Assembly: GCA_036525185.1 (NCBI GenBank)
Contig: DATDAW010000065.1
Coordinates: 1-33,581 of the forward strand
Direction of reading: 5' to 3'
Length of the DNA: 33,581 nt
Origin: DATDAW01 sp036525185
Lineage (GTDB): Bacteria > Verrucomicrobiota > Verrucomicrobiia > Chthoniobacterales > DASVRZ01
Under the pieces are notes generated by a model. The model had not been told where the DNA came from and searched no databases. It saw only the letters and a program-made list of their open reading frames with translations. The translations under genes were made by a program, and so were the position numbers. Numbering within the stretch: position 1 is the stretch's first letter; the number at the start of each line of letters is the position of its first letter. Shown one piece after another: positions 18,229 through 25,918 of this stretch.

Positions 18229-19770
18229 CTAAAACTTCCAGTTGAGATCGACTTGATAGATGTTCGCCGTGTTGAGGTCGGCAAGCTTCGCACCGCCCGT
18301 GGCGTGGCCACCGCGAAGGTCTTCCTCAAGGTTGTCCGCAATCTGCGCAGTAAGTGCGATCTGGAAAAAGTCCGTCACCCAATACGTCGCCCCGACCCTC
18401 CATCCTTTGACGTTAAGACGGCTGAGGGCGAAGTCGGAATCGTTCAGGTTGGGATCGATGGAGCTGATACCCACCTGGCGATAGTTCGCAAAGAGCGTCC
18501 AGGCGCCCTTGCCTTTACCCTGACCGATTTCGAGGCCGAGCAGCCAGGCGATGTCGTCCCTGTCGTCGTGTCCAAGCGGAATGTAGCTGACCGGGTCTCC
18601 AGTAACAGGATCCACTTGCAAGCCGGTTTCTGGATCAAGAACGGTAAATCCGAGTTGATAGATCTTCTCGTAGCGGTCCTCCCCATCGATGTTCCATGCG
18701 AACTCCCAGTAAACCTTCGCGTTGAGTGGTCCAAGCGGGAATTTGAACTCCCCCGGCACGTTGATGATGGAGAGGTAACGGGTTTCCCCGGAAACACCGA
18801 CCGCATCCGCGAAAGGCTGCGAATTGGCCTCCGCGACCTCCAATCCCAGATCCGCTGCGTTGTAAAAGATGTACGCAGGGGCGACGGTGACTGATGTCTT
18901 TTTGCTGAATTTGTAAGTCGCGATCAATTGCTGCTGAAAGACGAAGGCATCGTTCGAGGCATCGCTATCCGGGGAAGGATCGTAATCGGGGAAGTCTCCG
19001 CCAAACGCTTCGTTGTTATCGTTGAAATAGAATTGCCCGGCGACCAGGGTCAGCTCAAATCCGCTTCCATTTCCAGCCGGCGCAGGAGGTGCCACCGTTT
19101 TCCCATCCTTGCTATAACCGTCCTTGGCGAGTCCTGACGACGCTGGGGCTTCTTTTTCCTCAGAACCGAAAAGTTTGTGGAACGCAACGGATTCCGTGAT
19201 TCCGAAGGGCTGGATATCGGCGTCCCAATAAAGCTCATTGCTGTAGAAGGGATTCTTTTGTTTACCCGCTACCGCCGTTCCCCAGTCGTCGAAGTTGTAG
19301 CCCAGGAAGGCGCGGCTGATGAAAATATCTGAATCCGCGAAACCGGGGTTGACGGTTTGCATACCGGAGTCGGCAGCCGACGCGGTTTCCAGCCCGAAAC
19401 CGCCAAAGAAGTGGTCCGTGAATTTGAAATCTGCGTAAAGACGCAGCCGGTATCGAATGCGGGAGCGCTGCGAGACGTGATTTTCGCTGGCAATCTGTTT
19501 CTGGGCGTCGTCGTATTGCCAGCGCAGGCGGGCGTCGCCGTAGATCTTGAGCTCCTTGATGGAATCGGACAGACGCAGTTTACCAGCGGCCGATGACGAC
19601 TGGAAATCTTTGAGAAGTTCTGCGCGAACCTCCTCACCTTCCTGGTCGGTGAGGATGCCTTTTTCGACGAGTTTATCGATAAGCGGGCCGCTGTCCTGAG
19701 CTTGGACGGGTAACGCGGCGGCGCCAGCAATGAACGCGGCGGCAGCAGTTTTTAAGAAGGAATTACGCAT
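18229..19770 (-). CDS. Putative outer-membrane porin of the sulfur operon
   Basis: A 513-aa protein with a clear signal peptide (hydrophobic to about residue 22, A-L-P-V-Q-A|Q) followed by a short helical region (about 27-60, D-K-L-V-E-K-G-I-L-T-D-x-E). That region is typical of the putative-porin family in which a small SLH-like or coiled segment precedes the barrel. The remainder alternates hydrophobic and polar residues with many aromatic girdle residues and ends V-D-L-N-W-K-F, a standard barrel-assembly signal. As first gene of the operon ahead of a sulfate-binding protein it probably passes sulfur compounds across the outer membrane. That substrate is inferred from context only. It is unlike the LamB-type porin at 3.5-5.2 kb. 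Confidence 0.85.
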   Translation of the reverse strand: MRNSFLKTAAAAFIAGAAALPVQAQDSGPLIDKLVEKGILTDQEGEEVRAELLKDFQSSSAAGKLRLSDSIKELKIYGDARLRWQYDDAQKQIASENHVSQRSRIRYRLRLYADFKFTDHFFGGFGLETASAADSGMQTVNPGFADSDIFISRAFLGYNFDDWGTAVAGKQKNPFYSNELYWDADIQPFGITESVAFHKLFGSEEKEAPASSGLAKDGYSKDGKTVAPPAPAGNGSGFELTLVAGQFYFNDNNEAFGGDFPDYDPSPDSDASNDAFVFQQQLIATYKFSKKTSVTVAPAYIFYNAADLGLEVAEANSQPFADAVGVSGETRYLSIINVPGEFKFPLGPLNAKVYWEFAWNIDGEDRYEKIYQLGFTVLDPETGLQVDPVTGDPVSYIPLGHDDRDDIAWLLGLEIGQGKGKGAWTLFANYRQVGISSIDPNLNDSDFALSRLNVKGWRVGATYWVTDFFQIALTAQIADNLEEDLRGGHATGGAKLADLNTANIYQVDLNWKF

Positions 19771-19935
19771 CAGTTACGAAGGGTTTTAAAACTTGGGTTA
19801 AGGGCTTGCAGGGTTAAGGATGTTGTCTGCCTCGAACGAGAACGAATGTCGTTATCTCGCTGGCTCCCTCCGGTGGTCCGGTCGCGTAGTTGTGTCTGGG
19901 GACAAATCGTTTAGCCTCGGGTTCGTCCCGTTGGC
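19771..19935 (-). promoter_or_regulatory. Structured 5' leader of the sulfur operon
   Basis: A leader of about 165 nt with several stems on the minus strand: GGGACGAA/UUUGUCCC (plus 19922-19929 with 19899-19906, 8 bp, loop 15); CCGG/CCGG (19870-19881); and CGAGA..ACGA/UCGU..UCUCG (19837-19859, 9 bp with a 2-nt bulge). Two CCUUAACCC copies (19811-19819, 19795-19803) lie between the last stem and the start codon. I see no conserved core of the SAM, glycine or cobalamin riboswitches. It is a candidate cis-regulatory RNA. Confidence 0.45.
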
Positions 19936-19938
19936 GTG

Positions 19939-19970
19939 GTAATACCTACCGAATCAGTAGGGCATGACAA
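19939..19970 (-). promoter_or_regulatory. Putative promoter with overlapping dyad operator
   Basis: On the minus strand TTGTCA (19965-19970) and TATTAC (19939-19944) could serve as -35 and -10, though the 20-nt spacer is long. Between them is the dyad CCTAC-N7-GTAGG (19945-19961). A dyad inside the spacer suits a repressor site; Rrf2-family sulfur regulators bind dyads of this general shape, but no regulator is identified here. Confidence 0.4.
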
Positions 19971-20061
19971 GGGATTTTTCGAAATTTTTTGCGCAAGCAA
20001 ATTCCCAATTGCGTGGTTGCAGAAAGAGCGTTACTGATTTTGCCCTGATTTCCCGATCGAT

Positions 20062-20137
20062 GGTGGCCGTAGCTCAACGGTAGAGCTCCAGATTGTGGTT
20101 CTGGCTGTTGCGGGTTCGAATCCCGTCGGTCACCCCA
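20062..20137 (+). tRNA. tRNA-His (anticodon GTG)
   Basis: Cloverleaf reads cleanly. The acceptor stem GTGGCCG (20063-20069) pairs with CGGTCAC (one G-U). The D-arm is GCTC/GAGC, the anticodon stem CCAGA/TCTGG encloses TTGTGGT with anticodon GTG, and the T-arm contains GGTTCGAATCC. The extra G at position -1 (20062), the histidine identity element, is encoded opposite C73, and the 3' CCA is also encoded (20135-20137). A 7-bp hairpin, GTTCCTT/AAGGAAC, lies just downstream (20146-20166). Confidence 0.97.
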
Positions 20138-20427
20138 TCAATTCCGTTCCTTGGAGGCAAAGGAACAGATGTCCCCGGCGGGAAAAGCGAGAATCTACGG
20201 AAAAAAGCCACGGGCGGCTTTCAACCGCTTTCACGCACAGGACTTCCGTCCAAATTCACGAGGCATTGACAGCCGCTGAATCGCTTCGGCGCAACGGCAC
20301 GAAGCCTCATCACAACCTGCCTTCAGGTAGCTGAAGCTTGTCGGCCCCTCAAAAACGATGGTTCATCAATCAGCAGATCGAGCCGGGACCATCCGACGAA
20401 CCCGCGTCACGATAAAACGTTAGAGGA
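20138..20427. other. Non-coding region after tRNA-His
   Basis: About 290 bases without a convincing gene. It holds the hairpin GTTCCTT/AAGGAAC (20146-20166, no T-run, so a weak terminator candidate for the tRNA) and a CTTCAG/CTGAAG hairpin near 20321-20336. No integrase fragment or repeat of the tRNA 3' end was noticed. Confidence 0.5.
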
Positions 20428-20730
20428 TCAAACGCTATTCTTCGTGTTCGACCGGACTCCGAGGTAAAGGACAGCCGCTATCAGGCCAGTGACTGCGATG
20501 CGAATGGCTTGCTGGGCTTGATCGATGGTCACGGTGTAATGAATCCAAGATTCGGCCTGTGGTGGCAGGAATCTGTCTAATTCTATGTGCCGGGAAGAAA
20601 TCCAATGAGAGCCAAGGGGATAGACGACGTCGACGTCGCGAACGTGAACGTTCCAAGGTGGGAATAGGAGGAAGATGACGATCGTGACAATGGCAAGCCA
20701 TGCGACAACCGAAGCGGGGGGAGATTTCAT
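20428..20730 (-). CDS. Small membrane protein of unknown function
   Basis: A 100-aa protein from the ATG at 20730, which is preceded by GGACGACTGT. The frame also opens four codons earlier at 20742. Two hydrophobic helices are predicted, about residues 9-26 and 78-94, with a roughly 50-residue loop between them that carries several tryptophans and histidines and is probably outside the cytoplasm. I do not recognise the family. An overlapping frame (20435-20746) is rich in Arg/His/Ser and looks like a shadow. The gene stands alone between the tRNA and the glycosyltransferase. Confidence 0.55.
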   Translation of the reverse strand: MKSPPASVVAWLAIVTIVIFLLFPPWNVHVRDVDVVYPLGSHWISSRHIELDRFLPPQAESWIHYTVTIDQAQQAIRIAVTGLIAAVLYLGVRSNTKNSV

Positions 20731-20843
20731 ACAGTCGTCCATCCAAAGACGAAAACCGAAGGCGTGTAAAGAGCCAATTGGAGGTCTGAGCTCAACCGTT
20801 CACCTACCCTGGGAACACCCTTCCAGTCAACCTGGCAGAGCAA

Positions 20844-20868
20844 GTTAAAGTTAAAGTTAAAGTTAAAG
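20844..20868 (+). repeat. Hexanucleotide tandem repeat (GTTAAA)x4
   Basis: Four exact copies of GTTAAA plus a trailing G, 38 bases downstream of the glycosyltransferase stop (that gene is on the minus strand). It lies in a 3' flank, so slippage there would have little coding effect. Confidence 0.9.
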
Positions 20869-20906
20869 AAGTAAACTCAACGAAGGCGGCCGCCGCATCT
20901 TCCTTC

Positions 20907-22370
20907 TCAATCCTCCGTTTTGACGATCATCGTGAGATCGATCTTCTGGCCTTTGGCGACATTCCAGCCTTGATGCCGGAAAACTTTCCAATTCGGATTC
21001 ACCCCTTTGCCGGGAAAGGCATTATCTATTTCGCTCGTCGGCAAAATGTAGAAACGAGGGCCATCTTTTCTCATGAATTTCGCGGCTTTCCGGGGATCGA
21101 CCTTCCTGTAAAAGCCATGCACGTATTCCCGAAAGTACCAGACCAGGCTTGGCTCTTGAAATTCGTAAGAGGCGAATTCCATTGCGGGCTTGAGCACGTC
21201 ACGACTCATTCGAGCCAGGTGCTGCGCGGGAAACTGGCTTCGGACGAGTGGGAAAACGATGAGGGCCAAAATAAGAATGAAAGCCGCCATGCCCATGGCC
21301 AGTTTTCGAAAACGCGCCGCGCCAGCCACCGGCCATTGATGGGCAACCACGAGCGCAAGCATTGGAATAGCTGGCAGCGTGTAGTGCGGGAGTTTCGTTT
21401 TGACCACGGTAAACACGCCGAAAACGAGGACGACATTCCAAAGTAAAAATCCGGTTTCATGCTTTTTCCAAAGATCGCGCCAGCCGCCTATGAGCTCAGG
21501 AAGGCGAATGGACCACGGAGCGAACGACAGAAAAATCGTCACGAAATACATTGGGAGCGTCGCGACGTAGCCCAAAAGCCCTTTGGCCCCGTGACCTTCC
21601 ATCGTGGCAAGGGAGCGCCCGACGACGTGTTTACCGATACCGACTTTGAGGAATTCGCCGTCGGTGCGGATGAGCGCCGGAATCCCCCACGCTGCAGTCA
21701 CCGCAAGCGCGACAAGAATTCCGACGGCAAACCAGATCCACGATTTTTTGCCCCCGGCTAAGGAGATGTAAACGGCCACGGGAACGATGACGATCCAAGC
21801 GACGGGACCTTTAGCCAGAAATCCGAAGCCGAGCGCCAGGAAAAATGTCCACCACCAAACACTCAGCGGAGCGCGTTTGGCGGGGTCGCGTGTCATCTCC
21901 CAGCCGGCCCATGCAGCGAGTGTCACAAAAAAAACCATGAGCATGTCTGCGACGGCGGCTTTGGCATGCATGACAACTTGCAGCGACAGGGTAAAAATGA
22001 TCGCCGCCCGCCAACCGGCAGCGGTGTCGAACATTCGGCGGCCCCAGACAAGCAGGATCACGGCGACTCCGGCCGCTGCGAACGCCGAGGGAAGTCTCGC
22101 GGCGAATTCATTTTGACCAAAGACGCGGTAAGCCGAGCTCTGGAGCCAGTAGGTGAGCGGCGGTTTGTCGAAGCGGTACTCGTTGTTGAAATATGGGACG
22201 ACAAAATCCTGTCGCTCAAGCATTTCCCGCGATGCCTCCGCAAAGCGGGGCTCGTCACGGTCGATGAGCGGCAGCGACCAGCTTCCCGCTATATGAAACA
22301 GGAGTGCGGCGGCAAAGAGGTAAAAGAACTGGACACGCGTAGGACCGGGTAAGGACTCGGTGGAGGACAT
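20907..22370 (-). CDS. ArnT-type glycosyltransferase (GT39/GT83 family)
   Basis: Polytopic inner-membrane glycosyltransferase using a polyprenyl-phosphate sugar, 487 aa from the ATG at 22370. The longer frame to 22523 would run through the divergent PAP2 gene. The first periplasmic loop has the family signature D-R-D-E-P-R-F-A-E-A-S-R-E-M-L near residues 37-51, then F-D-K-P-P-L-T-Y-W-L, matching the metal- and lipid-binding loop of ArnT. About ten to twelve hydrophobic helices follow, with K-T-K-L-P-H-Y near residue 325 as in ArnT-like proteins, then a soluble C-terminal domain of about 120 residues. Acceptor (lipid A, glycan or protein) cannot be read. The divergent PAP2 phosphatase suggests shared work on polyprenyl or lipid A phosphates. 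Confidence 0.9.
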   Translation of the reverse strand: MSSTESLPGPTRVQFFYLFAAALLFHIAGSWSLPLIDRDEPRFAEASREMLERQDFVVPYFNNEYRFDKPPLTYWLQSSAYRVFGQNEFAARLPSAFAAAGVAVILLVWGRRMFDTAAGWRAAIIFTLSLQVVMHAKAAVADMLMVFFVTLAAWAGWEMTRDPAKRAPLSVWWWTFFLALGFGFLAKGPVAWIVIVPVAVYISLAGGKKSWIWFAVGILVALAVTAAWGIPALIRTDGEFLKVGIGKHVVGRSLATMEGHGAKGLLGYVATLPMYFVTIFLSFAPWSIRLPELIGGWRDLWKKHETGFLLWNVVLVFGVFTVVKTKLPHYTLPAIPMLALVVAHQWPVAGAARFRKLAMGMAAFILILALIVFPLVRSQFPAQHLARMSRDVLKPAMEFASYEFQEPSLVWYFREYVHGFYRKVDPRKAAKFMRKDGPRFYILPTSEIDNAFPGKGVNPNWKVFRHQGWNVAKGQKIDLTMIVKTED

Positions 22371-22410
22371 TCGGTTGGATTCGAGGCGAATTCTGGTAAA
22401 AGAGGCAGGG

Positions 22411-23202
22411 ATGATCGCTACCGGGGAAACCGCCAGCAAGCAAACGGATTCAAAGCCGGGCAACCACACATGGCTGCCAGGGGCATTGGTTTTCCTCGTT
22501 TTGGGTTTGCTGACGCTTCTCACCTTCCAGCTGGATGACCCGGCGGAGCACTGGATTCGGGAACATCGGACGAAGCTTTACAAAGATTGGGCTGGTCACA
22601 TCTCGGAGTTTGGTGACTGGCCCTGGTTGATGGCGGCGGGTGCGGCGGCCGGCGGAATTTGCTGGTGGCGCGGCAAACGTGAACTGACCCGGGTTATTCT
22701 GATGATGATGCTTGCGTCGACTCTCGCTGGTGCCGCAGCCAACACTCTGCGCCTGACGACGGGACGAACTCGACCCAACGTAAGACATGTCGAACAAGGC
22801 TTTTACGGTCTGCGTCACGACGGCAAATGGCTCATCGGAACCAACAAGTTCAATTCATTTCCCAGCGGGCATACTGCGACCGCTTTCGGGTTTTTGGCCG
22901 TCCCGTTTTTCTTGGTGGTGGGAGGCAGCAAAAAAAGCAGACCGACCCCACCCGTTTCGGACGAAAGCAACGAGGCCCGGAGAAGTTTCTACTTTGGAGC
23001 GGTGGTGGGATATCTCTTGCTCGCCGGAGGAGTAGTGATGGCGTTGGCCCGGATGACCATCGACGCGCACCATTTATCCGACGTCTGTCTTGGCGCCTGG
23101 TTTGGTTTTTTAGGGGCGTGGGTCATCGTCACGCTCGACCCGGCTCGAAAATTGCTCTCGTCGCGGGACACGCATGAAACTGTTCACCCGCGGGGATTTT
23201 GA
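22411..23202 (+). CDS. PAP2-family membrane phosphatase
   Basis: Phosphatidic-acid-phosphatase type 2 protein, 263 aa from the ATG at 22411, which has a fair ribosome site (AGAGG six bases before). The longer frame from 22360 would overlap the divergent start. Catalytic motifs are present: R-x6-R-P (R-L-T-T-G-R-T-R-P, with Arg in place of the first Lys), P-S-G-H-T, and R-M-T-I-D-A-H-H-L-S-D matching R-x5-H-x3-D. Five to six hydrophobic helices. Relatives dephosphorylate undecaprenyl pyrophosphate, lipid A or phosphatidate in the periplasm. The last 29 bases overlap the start of the permease gene, implying co-transcription. Confidence 0.92.
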   Translation: MIATGETASKQTDSKPGNHTWLPGALVFLVLGLLTLLTFQLDDPAEHWIREHRTKLYKDWAGHISEFGDWPWLMAAGAAAGGICWWRGKRELTRVILMMMLASTLAGAAANTLRLTTGRTRPNVRHVEQGFYGLRHDGKWLIGTNKFNSFPSGHTATAFGFLAVPFFLVVGGSKKSRPTPPVSDESNEARRSFYFGAVVGYLLLAGGVVMALARMTIDAHHLSDVCLGAWFGFLGAWVIVTLDPARKLLSSRDTHETVHPRGF

Positions 23203-24766
23203 CGGACTTTTTGCACTCGGCCTCAACAATCTGATCGATCTTCTCCTCTTGACGGCCCTGTGCCACGGGGTTCTGGGATTCTCCAATGAGATCATTTACG
23301 GCCGGATTTTACCGGGAATGGCTGTCGGAGTCATCCTCGGCAACGCGTTTTACGCCTGGCAGGCTGTTCGATTGGGGAGAAAGGAAAACCGGAGCGATGT
23401 TTGCGCGCTGCCATTCGGCGTGAATCTGCTCCCAATTTTCGTGTATGTCTTTTACGTGATGGCGCCGGCGCAAAACGTCGCCCTGGCCTCCGGACTGGAC
23501 AAGGATGCCGCCCAAACGGTGGCCTGGCAGGCTGGACTCGTCGCCGGGATGGGGTCTGGCTTGATCGAGCTTTTCGGAGCGCTCATCGTGGGAAGATTGC
23601 TGATCATAACGCCCCGAGCGGCGCTCCTTTCGGCTCTGGCAGGGATCGGACTCATGTTTATCGGGGCGGGATATTTGTTTCGGGCTTACACGTATCCGCT
23701 GATTGGTTTCACAACGCTGGCGCTGACGCTGTGTATCTACTACGGGGGACTGCGGTTGCCCGGCCGATTGCCCGGTGGGTTGGTGGTGCTGATTCTGGGG
23801 ACGGCAATTTCCTGGATGCTATATCAAACGGGACAGCCGAGTCCGATCAAAGGTTTTGTTTTCAACCCAGAGGCTTTGGGACTCCATGTTCCGTGGCCGC
23901 GAATCGCGGATAATTTTGCGGCTCTGCATCTGGGACTCACGTATTTGCCAATGATTTTGCCGATGGGATTCATCAATCTGGTGGGTTCGATGCAATGCCT
24001 CGAATCGGCGGCGGCGGCGGGTGATCGCTACGAACCAAAGTCATCGCTGGCTGTAAACGGCATCGGGACTATCGCCGCCGCTCTTTGCGGATCCCCTTTC
24101 CCGACAACGCTCTACATTGGGCATCCCGGGTGGAAATCGATCGGCGCACGCGCTGGATACTCGACGTTAAACGCCATTGCGATTGCGTTGCTCTGTTTTA
24201 CCGGCGCGCTCAGTGTGGTGGGAGCCATCGTGCCCATCGAGGCCGGAATGACGATTCTCATCTGGATCGGAATTACGATGGGAGCGCAGGCTTTTCAGGC
24301 CACGGAACGAAAATATGCGCCCGCAGTCGTCCTCGGTTTGATGCCGGCGCTTGGAGCGTTTTCAGCGATGATCGTCAAACAGTCGCTAACAGGCGCCGGT
24401 TTTGGCGGCAACGACCTGGGACCGTTTACCCCGGAATTGTTTCGAAACATCGAAAACAGACAGGGGCTTTTTCTGGACGGCGTTTTTGCGCTGGAACAGG
24501 GCTATCTTTACACTTCGATGGTTCTCTCGGCCTGTCTGGCGTGCCTTATTGATCGCAGGTTCAAAACCGCCGCCGCATGGCTTGTGGCAGGCGCCGCCTT
24601 GTCGCTGACCGGTTTTGCGCATTCGTATATCATTCAGCCCGGCGATGTTACGGGAGCGCTACACCCCGGCTGGAAATGGGTGACGGGCTACCTCGTAATG
24701 GCCGCCGTCGTGTTCGCCGCCAGCTTCGCGAGGAAGGAAGAACCGGGCGGGGAAAGTTTCGGATAA
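23174..24766 (+). CDS. NCS2/AzgA-like permease (nucleobase-type transporter)
   Basis: Polytopic transporter, 530 aa, with about twelve to fourteen hydrophobic helices. It opens G-D-F-D-G-L-F-A-L-G-L-N-N-L-I-D and contains N-L-V-G-S-M-Q-C-L-E-S-A, then a loop with N-G-I-G-T-I-A-A-A-L-C-G-S-P-F-P-T-T. This matches the substrate-helix region of the xanthine/uracil and AzgA families. I would call it NCS2-like rather than name a purine: the usual signature residues are not all clear, and a sulfate- or carboxylate-type substrate cannot be excluded. It overlaps the PAP2 gene by 29 bases in another frame, so translational coupling is likely. Confidence 0.8.
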   Translation: MKLFTRGDFDGLFALGLNNLIDLLLLTALCHGVLGFSNEIIYGRILPGMAVGVILGNAFYAWQAVRLGRKENRSDVCALPFGVNLLPIFVYVFYVMAPAQNVALASGLDKDAAQTVAWQAGLVAGMGSGLIELFGALIVGRLLIITPRAALLSALAGIGLMFIGAGYLFRAYTYPLIGFTTLALTLCIYYGGLRLPGRLPGGLVVLILGTAISWMLYQTGQPSPIKGFVFNPEALGLHVPWPRIADNFAALHLGLTYLPMILPMGFINLVGSMQCLESAAAAGDRYEPKSSLAVNGIGTIAAALCGSPFPTTLYIGHPGWKSIGARAGYSTLNAIAIALLCFTGALSVVGAIVPIEAGMTILIWIGITMGAQAFQATERKYAPAVVLGLMPALGAFSAMIVKQSLTGAGFGGNDLGPFTPELFRNIENRQGLFLDGVFALEQGYLYTSMVLSACLACLIDRRFKTAAAWLVAGAALSLTGFAHSYIIQPGDVTGALHPGWKWVTGYLVMAAVVFAASFARKEEPGGESFG

Positions 24767-25134
24767 TCTCTGCAATTCCGCTTCGAACTGCTGTAGTAAA
24801 TGTGCGAAGCGCTCGGGGGGGGAGAACAGGCCGCTGGCGTGTTGTAACCGGCGGCTCGCCGGCAGCTAGGCATGCCTGCAGACTCGTATGCCATTCGGCG
24901 AGCCGCGCGCCACGGAGGGATTACAGACCAGCGACCTGTCTTTCCGAGCCCTGTCCAAACACCTCCGCGCTCCGAGGGATCTGCGCGAGAGGTCATTTAT
25001 GTCGGAGGAAAAAACGAGTCGCCGCGCAACGCAGTGTTCGCAAGGGGATCATAGAAAGCGCATAAGCCTCTCCTGCCACGGTTGGCGGCGAAACCCGAAT
25101 CCGGCTTAGGAATGCAACTTCAGGTTAGTTTTCT
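24767..25134. other. Non-coding region with long inverted repeat
   Basis: No convincing gene in 368 bases; all frames give short Arg/Ser-rich products. It contains the exact 11-bp inverted repeat GCGGCTCGCCG (24851-24861) / CGGCGAGCCGC (24896-24906) around a 34-nt loop that itself includes GGCATGCC. This could be a terminator for the upstream permease operon or a REP-like element. A G-run lies near 24817-24825. Confidence 0.55.
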
Positions 25135-25530
25135 TCAATTCCATGATCCTGATGCGGTTTTAAGAACATGGAGGGGAGTGGAGGCATCCGAAAAAAATAT
25201 CTGATCGACCTTAGCATACTCCGGCAGCTCAAATCTAAATTCTCTTGATTCTGTGGAACTGGCTTTTCTCGGTTTCTCGACCAACCAGAGAACCTCATGG
25301 TGAAACGAAAATCCGGGATCGGCAACCAAAACGATCTCTTTGTCACTCACGACCGACAAAACACGATGCTCAATGTCTACGCGGAAACCTTCTTCGACTT
25401 CGTGTGGAACCAAACGAATCTCACTTGCTTCCACGACGTAAGGATCTGTGATGGACAACGCGCAATACGTAACATATGCCCCTACGGCCACGATCGCAGC
25501 CAAGACATTAAATCCGATCAGCTTTTTCAT
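25135..25530 (-). CDS. Hypothetical membrane-anchored or secreted protein
   Basis: A 131-aa protein with one N-terminal hydrophobic helix (about residues 5-26, M-K-K start) and a soluble remainder rich in V, E and aromatic residues, likely a small beta fold outside the cytoplasm. I do not recognise it. It reads as a real gene: a steady frame, an N-terminal signal or anchor and no close competitor. It is isolated between two non-coding stretches. The same 7-mer, AACTAAC (plus 25535-25541) / GTTAGTT (25124-25130), flanks the gene, which recalls a gene cassette, but no complete attC fold could be built (see rejected items). Confidence 0.6.
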   Translation of the reverse strand: MKKLIGFNVLAAIVAVGAYVTYCALSITDPYVVEASEIRLVPHEVEEGFRVDIEHRVLSVVSDKEIVLVADPGFSFHHEVLWLVEKPRKASSTESREFRFELPEYAKVDQIFFSDASTPLHVLKTASGSWN

Positions 25531-25918
25531 GAGCTAACTAACATCACATTCGCTCGCAGAATTCGCGGTAAAACTTTGCCGCAAAGGACGTATTACGGGC
25601 AGGAAAACATCGGCGGAATACTGCCAGAGAGATCACCCGACCGTCAAAACGAAATGCACTATGAGCTTCGTCACTACTGCTCGTTCTCGCACCGTACTAT
25701 CGAGGACGAGAGACGGGCACTGGGTAAAAGGGTACTACGACAGCCCTCTGATTCGCGTCCCGGGCGTCGTCCACAATCCAGAGACGCTGTGCGATTGGCT
25801 CGGTCGGCAGCAACTTCAAAACGCGAGGAGTGAGGTGAACGTGAACCATTCCAATACTGCAGACACTTCTCCGCTTCCCGCTACCGCGAAAGAACGGCTT
25901 CGCCGTGCTCGCCCGTGT
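25531..25918. other. Mostly non-coding region with a doubtful small ORF
   Basis: In 388 bases the only possible gene is a plus-strand frame from 25661 running 91 codons and overlapping the end of the hydrolase gene. Its middle part (G-Y-Y-D-S-P-L-I-R-V-P-G-V-V-H) has coding-like third positions, but the ends do not and I recognise no family. It may be a decayed gene. A G-C-G-G-T-A/G-C-C-G-C-style small hairpin lies near 25564-25582. No RNA gene was seen. Confidence 0.35.

Noticed and set aside
19771..19935. Known SAM-type riboswitch in the leader of the sulfur operon.
   Set aside because: The conserved SAM-I and SAM-II core sequences are not present; only generic stems are visible, so it is reported as an unnamed candidate.
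20419..20425. GTTAGAG beside the stop of the small membrane-protein gene, resembling an attC R box.
   Set aside because: Last base does not fit the consensus and no L arms or partner box could be paired within 150 bases.
20062..20427. tRNA-His as an integration site for a genomic island.
   Set aside because: No integrase gene and no downstream copy of the tRNA 3' end was noticed; the following genes look chromosomal.
20844..20868. The GTTAAA repeat as a CRISPR remnant or attC R boxes.
   Set aside because: Units are only 6 bases with no spacers, and no paired arms surround it; a simple microsatellite explains it.
25124..25541. Second possible gene cassette: the 7-mer AACTAAC/GTTAGTT flanks the gene at 25135-25530 on both sides.
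   Set aside because: A GCA..TAAGCC/GGCTTATGC pairing could serve as L arms on the left side, but no GTTRRRY box follows it, and the right side shows no L arms at all. The boxes also deviate from RYYYAAC.
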